Positions 43,922 to 55,285 of a stretch of DNA of 64,000 nt are shown here, piece after piece (positions within the stretch are counted from its first letter, which is position 1; each line of letters opens with the position of its first letter). The position numbers and the translations under genes are program-made. Under the pieces are notes generated by a model that was not told the origin of the DNA, did not search any database, and saw only the letters and a program-made list of their open reading frames with translations. Origin of the DNA: Tricholomella constricta (taxonomy: Eukaryota > Basidiomycota > Agaricomycetes > Agaricales > Lyophyllaceae); the NCBI GenBank assembly GCA_013368375.1, contig JAACJP010000050.1:1-64000 (forward strand). Reading direction: 5' to 3'.

Positions 43922-45070
43922 TCTCTTCACCTCTACATTGAGGACAATCGCACTCAGTCCAAGTCTTCGGTGACCATTGGAGCCCTCGTTTCAGACCGCA
44001 TCGCCTGTGCTTCTGGTGAATGGCGAGTTGAGGTGTCGCATGTCTTGGAGGAGCTTCAGAAGACCACTGCGCAGATATCTGGGCAAGGTAAGTACTTGCA
44101 TACCCCTTTGGATCTGTCCAAAATTCTTCAGGTCTTGTCAAGGTCAGCGTGCCCGATGTCACATCGCTGGACTTCACAATGTATTTTGTCCAGTCAACTG
44201 TGAAGAAGCTTATGACTGCACCCACCAACCCCACACATCTTGTGGTCCCAGCAAGCAACTGGGCAAGCCTGACCCTTCGCGTTGAACATGTGCGTTGCCG
44301 GCTCTCCCCTTTTTTGATTTTTTGGACCCATCCGACGGTCCTTTGATCAGGTTACGGGTATCTCAGCATTGAAGTTGGCATGTGAGGATTTACCGAGCGG
44401 TCAGTGGGTGCTTCCTCTAATAATGCGACACTACTAACAGCACTTATAGATGATGAAGAAAGCCCTGCCTCTCATGTGCAATTCCCCAGAGGCTTTCGTC
44501 CTTTGGAGGCTGCCCGTTCTCGTGCTCAGGTAAGCACGTCACATCATTCCACCACCTCCCAACCTGCTGCGCCTCTCAGACTCATGGAATTAGCAGATCC
44601 ACCGGTGTCTCAACGCCCTCGTGAGGCTTCGGCCTGAGTATCAGTCATTTATCGAGACACGACATGCAGTGCTGCAAAACTCTGACATCCTTTCTATCTG
44701 GAGGTTCATTGCCGCATTCAAGGAGGAATATTACGGAAAGGACATCAGTGAAATTTCAGACAATGCAGATCCAGTGAGTTATTTCTGTTAGATCGATCGT
44801 GCGCTGAGCTCACGATGGGCTGCTATGCAGGGTGCACAAGTGACTAAAGCATCGATTCGTATTGCACTTGGGCTAGGGGAGACGTGCTTCAAGGAGGCTG
44901 AGGAGGGTGCACGTCTTGTGGATACCTATGGAACAGGTGGTATATATGAGGCCGCAGAGGTTGTTGAAGAGCTGGAAGCAAAGTGTGATCCTCCGGGCGG
45001 TAAGGGGCGGCTTCTGAGGTTCCTCCATGCCTGGGAGGCTGCTCATCTGACTCTGCTGGCAGCCAATTAG
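43922..45070 (+). pseudogene. Gene X, 3' half (exons 4 onward)
   Basis: Exon 4 (43922-44087, SLHLYIEDNRTQSKSSV) follows an intron at 43874-43921 whose donor abuts the duplicated target site. More exons: GLVKVSVPDVTSLDF (44133-44289), ISALKLACEDLP, QFPRGFRPLEAARS, IHRCLNALVRLRPEY (44598-44772), and a last exon from 44830 (GAQVTKASIRIALGLGE) to TAG 45070, all with ~50-nt introns in phase. Predicted soluble protein, family not recognised. It is convergent with the recombinase gene, which ends 222 bp away. Confidence 0.55.
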
Positions 45071-45292
45071 TCTTTTTTTTTTTACTATACTACATGCTGT
45101 TCGATCGTATCGTTCTCATTATCGAATATTGGCCTGCTCGCCAAAGACAGAATTAAAAATTTCATTTTGCAAGTGGGTATAGGTTGTATTGTACTGGTGG
45201 AATGGCTATTAGAATAAGGGTGTTATGAGTAAAATGCCTTTGAGCCTTCAAGGATCTCCACGCGCAGCTTCTTGTCTTGCTTCTGGAGGCGG

Positions 45293-48168
45293 TCAATAAA
45301 TGCGCGTGTAGTTCGTAAATAAGGAACGGAGCATGTTGGATGGGGTATTTGGTTTTGAGATACTGGAGTGCAAGCTCCGGCGCCAATTCGGGTTCTTTGA
45401 CAGGTCCTCGATTAGACCAATGATCTTGTTCCTTCGTGACATTTCGGTCCTTGCTGGACCTTGGCTCCGCCAACGTGCATCCCATCCTGCATTCAACTCA
45501 CTGATAGACAAGCACCCATCCATCCTGAACTTGTACTCTGTCCATATCTGCCTGACTGTGGGATATGCATTCTGGCCTTCCGGCGTCCAAAATGAGTAGC
45601 GAGGCAAAAATTCGTCAGCTTGATTTCGTCGAGACGAGATGATCCAGTCAAATTGATGCTTGGACAAGCGGTCACAGCTGAACTTTGCCTCTAACGTGGT
45701 GATATAGGCAAGTTGTGCATTACGAGTTGGGAGATCCTGCGACATGGGAAAAGCCAGTGCTGGATAAATGTGCTGCGACAGAGAGGTTTCTGAGCTGTGA
45801 GGTGAAGGTGGCACTGTTGTCGAAGGTGTTTCTCTGGCCTCGTGAGATATCTGGACCAGGGGAAGGGGTGTAGTGGCAGCATCGCTGTTCTGCTTTCTCT
45901 TTCGCTGCTTTGGCCCTTTAGATGTTTCCAGAATCACACCCAGGCGCTCCTCGATGTTTTGGAGCTTTTTGGACAAACGAGCATTATCGTCGCAAATCTC
46001 CTCACGTGTTTGCTCCTGGTGCATCTTGCTGGTCATCACCATTCCCCGGAAAGAGGCGGCAATGGATTCAGGTAAGTACTTGAGCCGGTGGCGAGCTTCT
46101 TCTTCTGCACAATGGATTATAACAGAAGCAGTGCTGGCAAACTCACGGAATTCGGTACGGTTGAATGGAGCTTGTCGCCATAGTGGACAGTCAGGAAATT
46201 CAGCGAAGAGGACAGCGGCGTCCTGAAGGATGATGCGCCGAAGGATTTGGAGGAAGTTTAAAAATGAACGGAGTGTTACGTCAGTGGCAATGTTCCCTAA
46301 AATGCGAATGTGCTCATCCAGGGCAACCAGCTCAGACTCTGCCCAGGGAAATAATGTAGAACAGAGGTCATCAGGAGGTTCTGTAGACCCAAAGTGTTGA
46401 GATGGTTTATAATTCCTCAATAAACTAATGAAAAACATACCAAGCTGGCCTCGAGCAACAAAGTACGAGTCTTGTTTCTTTCCATTGAATCCCGATGCTG
46501 CCAGCATAGCTGCAACTGGAAGTACCCTGTCATATGATTTGTCGTACGAAGAAGTCACCGTCCACCCGCCACCATGCCTTGTATCTTCCTTGGCAGAGCC
46601 ATGTTTCCGAGTGTAGAGAACAAAGAAGGACCGTCCCGTATGTGTAACTTTCGATATTTCAATATTGTTCTGCTTCTTGATGATGTTCACGCGCCGATTA
46701 TGGTCTATGTAATCCAAGAAAATAATTATTAGCACGTACACTGAGAATAGAAAGAACTAAATACAGACAGACTCTCGTAGGTCATTTCATTACCATTTGA
46801 GCCAGGAAACAGCAATTTTGTGTACCAGTCTCGGTATCCAAACTCGCTTGCTCCAGGACATGCGAAATCTGGCACAAAATTTGGGGGACTAGCATTGATG
46901 AGGTGGTAGTGACCGAAAAGGTGAAAAGCGAGGGCACCAATGGCACAAAGCTCTGGAATGCGATGGCGAAAGGCACCTTGGTCATCAATGCGACCAGTAT
47001 CATTCGTTTTCCCTTTATTAGAGTGGAATATGGTGGCCTGGCAGGTCCCCGTGAATGTTGTATCAAATAAAATCCTAAGAAAGACTCACCATCACTTGAA
47101 CATCAAGACCAACGTCAACCATGGGAATATGCCGGAAACTGATATCAGATAATTGAAGGCGCGGAAGGTTGTCCCCGCGGTAAGCTGTAGACATGGATAT
47201 CAAGAGCATCGCTCGGTCCCTCAAGGCAAGATGTATTTGATTTACTGTCTTGCGTGATGACCGAAGTAGCCACATGGAGCACCTGATTAACTCGTCATCT
47301 TTGAAAGTATCTATAACAGTGGTCAGACACTTGCCTCAAAAAACAACGGATAGTGCGGTGCATACCTGAAGTAACTCAACTTCGCCTTGAGGACTTGTGA
47401 CTCAGCAACACGCTCGATTCAGTTGCATATGCACTCTTCTCATATGTAGTGATGCGCTCGCCATCGCGGAGCGTCACTTGCGCTTCCAGAACGTTCTTGT
47501 AGTGTGAATCGCTCCTCTTGTGATGGTAGCGATAACTTTCGAGTACATTGACGCACTGCTTGATATGATCGGGCCCAAGTTGAGTTCCAGGAATGTCCTT
47601 GCCATCGCGAGTCCGCTGGAACAAACAGTGTTCAGAAAGAATGATAACGAGAGTGACAGCTGAGCTTTCTTACCTTGTTACAGGTAGTCTCGTGTTGAAG
47701 GAATGCTGCGGCCTTTGTTGCTGTGATCGGATGTGCTGGAACAGGTGTCCAGAGTGGATTCTGCTGAATGCGCCTAGCCTGATCCTCCTCCATGAACTCA
47801 AGGTAATTCTTGAGATGCTGTGCATACAGATCGCCGGTTGCTGTGTCTGAAGTCATCTTTTCGCGAATTGAAAGCCGATTTTGGTGAGTTTCGGTGCCCA
47901 TAGCATCGAGCGAGCTGCCGAGCATCGTGGAATCACTAATTTTCACTATCGAGCCCTTGTCCATGGGCTCGTCATCCGTGCTAAGGGAAGAGTATAGAGT
48001 TCCGCCTGTGGAAGCATTGGCGGAGGCGTTGGTCGAAGGTCCGAGGTTTCCAGATGATGTATGAGTTAGGGTGGTGGAGGTTCGTTGTCGTTTCATGCTG
48101 AGGGGAGACGGAGGGTGTCCTGACATAATGTCATGCTGACGCTTCTGCGGGGAAGGTGGAGAGACCAT
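45293..48168 (-). CDS. Ndc10/Crypton-type tyrosine recombinase-like protein with GCR1_C domain
   Basis: ATG at 48168 (MVSPPSPQKRQHD). Exon 1 to ~47674 (ends HETTCNK), then exons with RDGKDIPGTQLGPDHIKQ, ALRDRAMLLISMSTAYRGDN (~47240-47180), ELCAIGALAFHLFGHYHLIN (~46960-46900), WYTKLLFPG, VTHTGRSFF (~46650) and LPVAAMLAASGF. These resemble the Ndc10/Crypton tyrosine-recombinase core (RGDN and HTGR correspond to the two Arg regions). A coiled coil follows, then a GCR1_C-like DNA-binding domain (QIWTEYKFRMDG, ELNAGWDARWRS, RRNKIIGLIEDL). The frame shifts near 47410 without an intron, so this copy may be inactive. Cryptons lack terminal repeats, so no element ends can be set. Confidence 0.6.
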
Positions 48169-49080
48169 CCTGATTGTTGTAAAGTGAGAAATAGACTTGG
48201 TGGGTTGAATTGACAGAGAAATTGAGCTGGAATAAACATACCTTTCAAAATCATCGGATAGAGACCACACTAAGGCGGCCACTACGTAACGGAGGCCACC
48301 GCAAATTCCGAATAAGAGTGACTGGTGTGAGTTGCTGCTGGCCAGAGAGATGATCGAGTGTGGTGCGATCGAGATTTCCGAGCCCGTGAAATGAGACCAA
48401 CGCAAGCTCAGAACTCAGATACTCAAGACCCAGCAGTTTATAGGCAAACCAGCTTTGTAATTCAAGGAGATATAAAACATACAGAGTATCTAGAGTGGAG
48501 GAGAACGATGGAAGAGACGGAGGTTCGTGAAGAGTGACATCAGTAAATCGGGAGAAGTTAGATAAATGGTTGTTGCAATTACAATTATTTGGTCAGGTTA
48601 TTGAGCAACGTAAACGTGTTATCAGAACCTCGGAATGATTGTGAAAAATAATACGTACTTGAAAAACGCGGTCATCATTATTGAAGGTTACAAGAGGTTA
48701 CACTTTGGCAGAACACTGTTAACAGATTTGCCTTTTGTGTAATAATTTTGGCTTGTCCAAAAATTCCCGCCGTGGTCCCCTGCTACATTTGGTGTTTCAT
48801 CGAAATAGGTCGTTTCTTTCAAAGATGAACTAGAGCACAAAAAAGGCATCCATCCCTTACCCGCGCAAAATTCTCATCAGCACAATTGAGCACACCGCAC
48901 ACTGTTAATGTCTGTGCATGCGTGAAATTTATAATATAAGTCGTTGAAACTCAGTTGAAGCTCAGCTGCGGAAATAACCCGCCTTGACAACGGAATGTTG
49001 AACGCTGAAGTCTCCCCCCAGGGGGGAACCAATCGTGCAATCCATGAAATGATGATACCGTCCGCACCCCTCCGTAAGAA
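48169..49080. other. Intergenic
   Basis: Upstream of the recombinase gene. A/T-rich stretches; no gene, repeat or RNA recognised. Confidence 0.4.
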
Positions 49081-49414
49081 TTGATGAGTCTGACAGCCAA
49101 AGCGCCGCTGTCACTGTCGGCATCACGGCGCCTCCGAATGGGGCGAGCTTGGGCGGCAAGTCGTGCTCCCTCGCAGTTTATCTATCTCTCGCAGTTTCCC
49201 CCAATCTATAGCCCATTGGCAAACATCAGATTGGGGGCCGGCGGTATGAATACACCCATATTCGGGACTGGCAGAGCAAGCGGGCCACTTGAGTCTGCTA
49301 CAGGAGTGGAGGCTGGTAGAGCAAAGGGTGGCGGCGTAGATGAAGGGCTGTCCGAGGAGGGCGAGGTACCTGCTGTCGCCGGGGGCAGCGGACCATACGT
49401 CGCCGGGGGCAGCA
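49081..49414. other. Fragment flanking Gypsy-3
   Basis: Minus strand is open for a Pro/Ser/Ala-rich peptide (PPATYGPLPPATAGTS) cut by the Gypsy-3 LTR; probably part of an unknown gene or of an older element. Confidence 0.3.
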
Positions 49415-49885
49415 TGTTAGGGCGACCTCACGAGCAGAGCGGAGTCGTACTGGCAGAGGGGAATCCGAAGTTATATTAAGTACAGTGAGGAATGTAAAGA
49501 GGGGCTTACCTGGCAGAGGGGAATCCGAAGAGAATAGACTAAGGATCCCCAATGCCAGTGGGCCGACTTATATACGAGTACTGTACATAATAATCAAGGA
49601 ATGGTCTGCAGCGCGTGTATGGACACGTTCCCGACGCTGTCCGATCCTCGTGGCTCAGGGTACGGGCACGAGTTGGGGCAGCCGACGTCGGGATGTCGGG
49701 TGGTCGGGATCGGCATCGGGCGCGCGCAGGGAGAGATGGGAAGCGACAGGAAGTGTGTAAGTATATACACCGACGCTTGGGTCAGAGCGTCGGGGGTCGT
49801 GATCGCGGACGGTCGGGGGAGCGATCGCATGAGCGGGGGGACGATCGGTGAGCGTCGGAGGGCGCGAAAGGGAGTTCCCCTAACA
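49415..49885 (-). repeat. 3' LTR of Gypsy-3
   Basis: 471 bp. AGAATAGACTAA at 49531-49542 (plus strand), TATATA at 49569-49574. Confidence 0.93.
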
Positions 49886-52800
49886 TCACCCCCCCTCTTG
49901 AATCGCAACGGCTCGGTGCGGGGTGACGGTGGCGAAGACAGCGGGGGACAGAGTGAAGATGCCACGGATGTGGCGCGCAGCATCGGGATTGTCGCGGTGG
50001 AATTTTCGCACCAGGTCGGGGGCGACGACATTCTCCCGGGGCTCCCACGAAGCTTCTTCGTAGCCGTAGCCTTTCCACAAGATCTTGTACTGGAGTTTCT
50101 TGCGAAAGATGCGGCTGTCGAGGATTTTGTGGACTTCGTAGTGGGGCTCGCCGTTGATGATATCTGGGGGCGGCGGTGGATCAGACTGCCGACCTTCGAT
50201 GGGGTCCGCGACGGCGGGGACAAGCTTTACGACGTGGAAGACCGGATGGATGCGCTTCATGGACTGAGGCAACAGAAGGCGATATGCGAGCGGACCGACT
50301 CGCCTTTGCACGACGAAAGGGCCGAGGTAGCGATGCGACAACTTCTTAGACGGTCGGGTCGTAGAAATGTCGGCCGCATCCAAGTACACCTTGTCGCCAG
50401 GCTGGTAGTCGGGCGCTGGGGCGTGTCGCTGGTTGTAATACCGCTCCATGTCGTCCTTTGCTTTTGCAAGCGCCGCCTTAGCTTCCTCCTGGGCTTCCTT
50501 CATGCGCTCCACAAACTCTTCGGCCGACTCGTTCTTGGAAGCGCCCTGACGCGGCTCAAAGCCCATGCGCGGATGCCGACCAGTGTCGAGCAGGAAGGGG
50601 GTCTGCTGCGTCGCCGAGTGTACGTGGTTGTTGTAACTGAACTCGGCGTCGGGCAGCAGGTCCTCCCAGTCGTTCTGGCGCTCGTTGCAGAAGACCCGCA
50701 GGAATTGTTCCAGCTCCTGGTTGACGCGCTCAGTCTGCCCGTCGGTCTGCGGGTGGTACACCGTCGAAGCCGACAGCTTGATACCCAGGAGTCGGTACAG
50801 CTCGCGCGTGAACTCGGCGACGAACTGTGGACCTCGATCAGAGACGAATGCGTCGGGGAGACCGTGCAGCTTCCAGACGTGACGACGGTAGAGGTTGGCA
50901 GCTCCCAAGGCCGAACAGGTCGTGTGCGATGCGATGAAGTGCGCTCGCTTTCCGACTGAATCCACGACGTTCATGATCGCGTCGTGGCCGTTGGACTCGG
51001 GGAGCTCGGTGATGAAGTCCACCGATACGACGTTCCAGCGACCTTCGGGGATTGGGAGCGGCTGCAGCTGTCCGACGGGGAGTTGGCGGCGGGGTTTCGT
51101 GCGCAAGCACATGTCGCAGGTGCTGGTATAGGAACCGACAAAACGCGACATCTGGGGCCACCAGTAGTTGCGCGACACCAGCTCTAACGTCTTCCAGCGA
51201 CCCGGGTGACCGGCGATCTTGGAGTCGTGGTGTTGTTCCACAATGCGTCGGCGAAGGTCAGGAACGTTCGGGACATAGATCCGTCCACGGAACGTGAGCA
51301 GACCGCCTTCCTCCCCCCACTCGCCGAAGCGTAGGGAGCGACCGGCCGTCTTGGATGCCTTGACCAGTTGCGCCGCTTTCGCGACCGCATCCTCCTGTGC
51401 ACCGTCGCGATTGCCCTTGCGAATCGCCTTCAGCACATCGTCTTCTTCTCCGACCAGTACCAGACCCTCGGTCGCGCGAATCACGAAGAACTCGGGTTTG
51501 AGGAGCACAATGTCGGCATTGTCGCCACTTCCGTCGCCGTGATCAGCGCGACGCGACAGGGCGTCGGGTTTGCCCATGCTGCGTCCCGGACGGTGGTGGA
51601 GGGTGAAGTCAAAGTTGGCGAGGTAGAGCGACCAGCGGGCTTGCCGCCGATTGAGTTTCTTCGCGGTGAGGAAGTACTCAAGGTTTTTGTGGTCGGTCAA
51701 GATCTCTACCTTGTGCTTTGCGCCTTCCACAAAATGTCGCCACTCCTCCAGAGACCGGATGATCGCCAGCATCTCCTTGTCGTGGATCTCATAGTTCCGC
51801 TCAACTGCGTTCAAGCTCTTCGAGTAGAACGCGACCGGGTGCCACTTGCCATCGGACGGCGACTCTTGTGACAGGACCGCGCCCGTCGCGAAGTCGGACG
51901 AGTCAGCTTCGATGCGGTACGGTCGGTCGTCGTCGGGGAATGCAAGCACTGGTCGTGACATGATCGCAGACTTCAGGAGGTCAAAGGCCGACTGTTCCGA
52001 CGCTTCCCAGCGCCAGGCGACGTCCTTGCCCGTCAGATCGAACAGGGGTCGGGCGTGGTGCGAGAAGTCCTGGATGAACCGTCGGTAGAAATTGGTGAAG
52101 CCCAAGAATGCTTGCACCTCCTTCTTGTTCCTCGGCGCCGGCCACTCCGACACTCCAGCGACCTTGACCAGATCCATTTCCGCTTGCCCGTGCGAGATGA
52201 TCAGCCCAAGATACTCGACCTTGGTCTGTTCGAACTCGCATTTCTCGGGTTTTAAGAACAACTTATGTTCGCGGAGTCGGTCCAGTACGAGTCGCGCGAC
52301 CCGACGGTGTTCCTCGAGAGTCTTGGTGTAAATCAAGATATCGTCGAGGTACACGCAAACAACACCCTCGGCGATCAGATCGCGGAAGATGTCATTCATC
52401 ATGGTCTGGAATGTGGCGGGGCTGTTCGTGAGGCCGAAGAACATGACGAGCGGCTCAAAGAGACCGCGGTTCGTCCGAAACGCTGCCTTCCACTCGTCGC
52501 CTTCCTTGATCCGAACATTGTTGTACCCCCATCGGACGTCCAGCTTGGTGAAGTACCGCGCGCCGCGGAGGTTGTTCACCAGTTCGCTAATGAGTGGCAG
52601 TGGGTACCGGTTCTTCACCGTAAGCGCGTTGAGCGTCCGATAGTCCTGCACCAGCCGGAGCGCACCATCCTTCTTCTTGATGAAGAACACTGGCGAAGCC
52701 ATGGGCGACTTCGACGGACGGATCCGACCCGACTCGAGGTTCTCCTTGAGGAACGCATCGAGCTCGACTTGCTCCGCCGGCGACAGTGGGTAGACTTTGG

Positions 52801-53939
52801 TGCCGGACGGCGAAGCGCCCGGCTCCAACTCAATCGCGTGATCCCACTGTTTGCGATCGGGGAGTTCGTCGAACGCGACCTTGGAGAAAACGTCCTCAAA
52901 GTCGTGGAGGTGGGTCGGAACGGCGTCACGGAACGACTTGGGCACAGAGTTCGCGGCATGCACTTCCGCGAGTCGCTGCGATGTCGTTTGACTGGCACGG
53001 ATGTGCGCCACAGTCGGAGGAGGATGGATCGCAGTCGCAAAGATGCGGTCGCCGTTCAGGAAGGTCTCCGCAAGGAAGTCGTCCGACTCTGGATCGGGTT
53101 CCTCCATGGATCGGGTTCCTCCATGACTGGGGTGTAGGGGAGGAATTCGTCCATGTCAGAGTCGTCCTCGACGTAGAGGCTGGTCGGGGCACGCAGATCC
53201 GGCTCTGTGGTCGGAATTCCTTCCGCCCGACAGGCCCGAATGGCAGCTCGTAGTTTGGTGCGCGAGCGCCGCTCTTCCTTGGCCTCAACCTTGCAGGTGT
53301 CGCAACGCGATGGCGCCCGACTCATTTTCACCCTTTTCGTCGCCCAATCAATGTTGGGGTTGTGGTCTCGAAGCCAGGTGAATCCGAGGATGAGATCCTG
53401 CTTCCCGATGCCTGCGACCGCGAACAGCACCCGTTCAGAGTGACCGTCGTAGCGTAGAACCGCGTCTACAACATATCCGATGGCGCCCGCTTGGTTAGGG
53501 GTGCCATCGACGTTATAGGCTAGTGTAGGGCGGTTTAACGGTCGGGTCTTCAGTTTGTGCTTCTCAACGAAGGCGGTGTTAATGAAGCATCCGGTGGCTC
53601 CGCTGTCAACAAGGGCAGAGAGCGAGTGCGTCTCCTGGGTGTCGGTGGTCTCAAGCTCGACCTTGAGCGACAGGGATAAGGAGTCGGGGGAGGCGGCGAT
53701 CACGAAGCGATGGGGTAGTCGTTTTTCCCAGCGTGGTAGTCCGCGACGCGACGGTGCGGTCGGCTTGGTCGGAGCGACCGACGGAGATGGCGGTTGGTCA
53801 GGGGAGGATTGTACGTCTTCGTCAATTGGTTCACCCGTAGAAGTAGCAGCAATATTAAGTATATTGGGGTACTCTACCGATAGGGGGGCGAACCGATTAC
53901 GACTAGACAACGGGGGCGTACTTTTCACCCGTTGTGCGA
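49886..53939 (-). pseudogene. Gypsy-3 pol polyprotein, frameshifted by a 17-bp duplication
   Basis: Same domains as Gypsy-2 pol: DSGATG protease (~53615), YLDD reverse transcriptase (~52350), RNase H, HHCC and DDE integrase, chromodomain, with TGA abutting the LTR at 49888-49886. The sequence at 53091-53107 is repeated directly at 53108-53124; Gypsy-2 has one copy. The repeat shifts the frame between protease and reverse transcriptase. The remainder (53107 to 49886) is a single open frame of 1073 codons with all catalytic motifs. Confidence 0.92.
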
Positions 53940-55157
53940 CTAAAAATCCTCTTCCGTGGCCAAGGCGGTCGGGTCGGCCGACTCGGGAGTCGGGTCAGCC
54001 GGGATCGCATCCTTGCGCGCCAGTAGCTGCATGATCAGCTCATCCAGTTCCTCCGGCATGATGTGGCGCACGTCGAAGCGAGATGGACAGTCACGCCAGA
54101 AGTGCCCTGGTTGTTTGCACCGACGGCACTTGTCGTCGCGAACAGGGCGACCGGTGAATCGATCAATGTCCATAGGGACACCGGGAGAAAGAGCCGGCGC
54201 TCGGGGGGCATGCGCGACATGCGTCGGAGCCGACACACGAGCAGGAGCGACTGGTTGCGCAGAAGGTCGCCAGTGGAGAGCTGGCGCGACTGGGTGCACA
54301 GGGACGAGGGCGGTCGGGCGACTAGCTGACGGGATGGTCGGAGGTGTCCGATGGTGGAAGTCCTCCTCGGTCCTCATGATGAAGTCCTGGGAGCGGGCGA
54401 TCGCTAGCCAGTCCTCGATCTTGGAGTCGTTGGGCCGACCCGTGGTGATGCTTCCGAGTCGCTTTGAAAGCTTCGGGTCCATGCCCCGACGGAACTTGAG
54501 GACCAGGTGGCGACCATCCGGGTAGTCGGCCTTGACCCACAGGGCTTTGAACGAGTCTATGTACTCGTCGATGGTACGCCCGTTCTGGAAATACGCCGTC
54601 GACTCGAGGATGAGCGCGGCGTCGGCGACCTCGTCAAACAGGAAGAACTCCTTCTCGAAGTTCGATACGAAGTCGTCCCAGGTCGGGAACGCGCGCTTCA
54701 CCGACCCGCACTGAAAGACGCGACCGATGAAGTCGGCAGCGCGACCGTGTTGCATGAACGACAACACCCAGCTAATTCGGGCGTGGTCGTCGGTGAACTG
54801 CCCGGTGGTCAGCGAGAAGTAGAGCTGACACGCATTCCAGAAGGCACGTCCGCCCGATCGTGCGCCATCGTAGGTGGGAGGAGGCGACGGCCGAATGTGC
54901 GATCCTGATCGCGGAGGGGGAGACGTTGGCGAGGGTTGCGCCGGCGTCGCGGGGGTCGTAGATGCTGCTGGGGAGGCAGCGGAGGGGTTCCCCAAAATGA
55001 GGGTATCTAAAAGAGAGGAGATGCGGTCCAGGGTGGCCGAGTTGGAGGTTTGGGTGTGGGAGAGAGCCGATATCGTGGTTTTGAGGCTCGCCAGTCGCTC
55101 TTCTGGCGTAAGCGCAGGGGGAGACGATGGCGTGTCAAAATCACCGAATTCGGACAT
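53940..55157 (-). CDS. Gypsy-3 gag, 405 residues
   Basis: ATG at 55157 (MSEFGDFDTPSS), stop TAG at 53942-53940, same length as Gypsy-2 gag. Capsid-like region and CCHC zinc knuckle (CRRCKQPGHFWRDC, ~54125-54085). Ends GAT-TTT-TAG, the putative -1 slip site. Confidence 0.9.
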   Translation of the reverse strand: MSEFGDFDTPSSPPALTPEERLASLKTTISALSHTQTSNSATLDRISSLLDTLILGNPSAASPAASTTPATPAQPSPTSPPPRSGSHIRPSPPPTYDGARSGGRAFWNACQLYFSLTTGQFTDDHARISWVLSFMQHGRAADFIGRVFQCGSVKRAFPTWDDFVSNFEKEFFLFDEVADAALILESTAYFQNGRTIDEYIDSFKALWVKADYPDGRHLVLKFRRGMDPKLSKRLGSITTGRPNDSKIEDWLAIARSQDFIMRTEEDFHHRTPPTIPSASRPTALVPVHPVAPALHWRPSAQPVAPARVSAPTHVAHAPRAPALSPGVPMDIDRFTGRPVRDDKCRRCKQPGHFWRDCPSRFDVRHIMPEELDELIMQLLARKDAIPADPTPESADPTALATEEDF

Positions 55158-55271
55158 CTCGAGACGGGGCTTGGGCGATGATCGGAGCGGGCGCGTGTTG
55201 GACGGGTTGCGTGTAGCAGACACGTGTTTTGACACGGAAGCTTGATCGGTCGGCCTCGCCGGGTCTTAGGT

Positions 55272-55283
55272 TTAGTCTATTCT
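55272..55283 (-). other. Self-priming primer-binding site of Gypsy-3
   Basis: Minus strand AGAATAGACTAA, exact complement of the predicted mRNA start at 55413-55402 in the 5' LTR. Confidence 0.75.
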
Positions 55284-55285
55284 GC

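Noticed and set aside
52265..53137. 290-codon plus-strand open frame, and similar long plus-strand frames at 35671-36582 and 49601-50959
   Set aside because: They lie antisense to Gypsy pol and arise from its codon bias; all have the same relation to pol in both copies.
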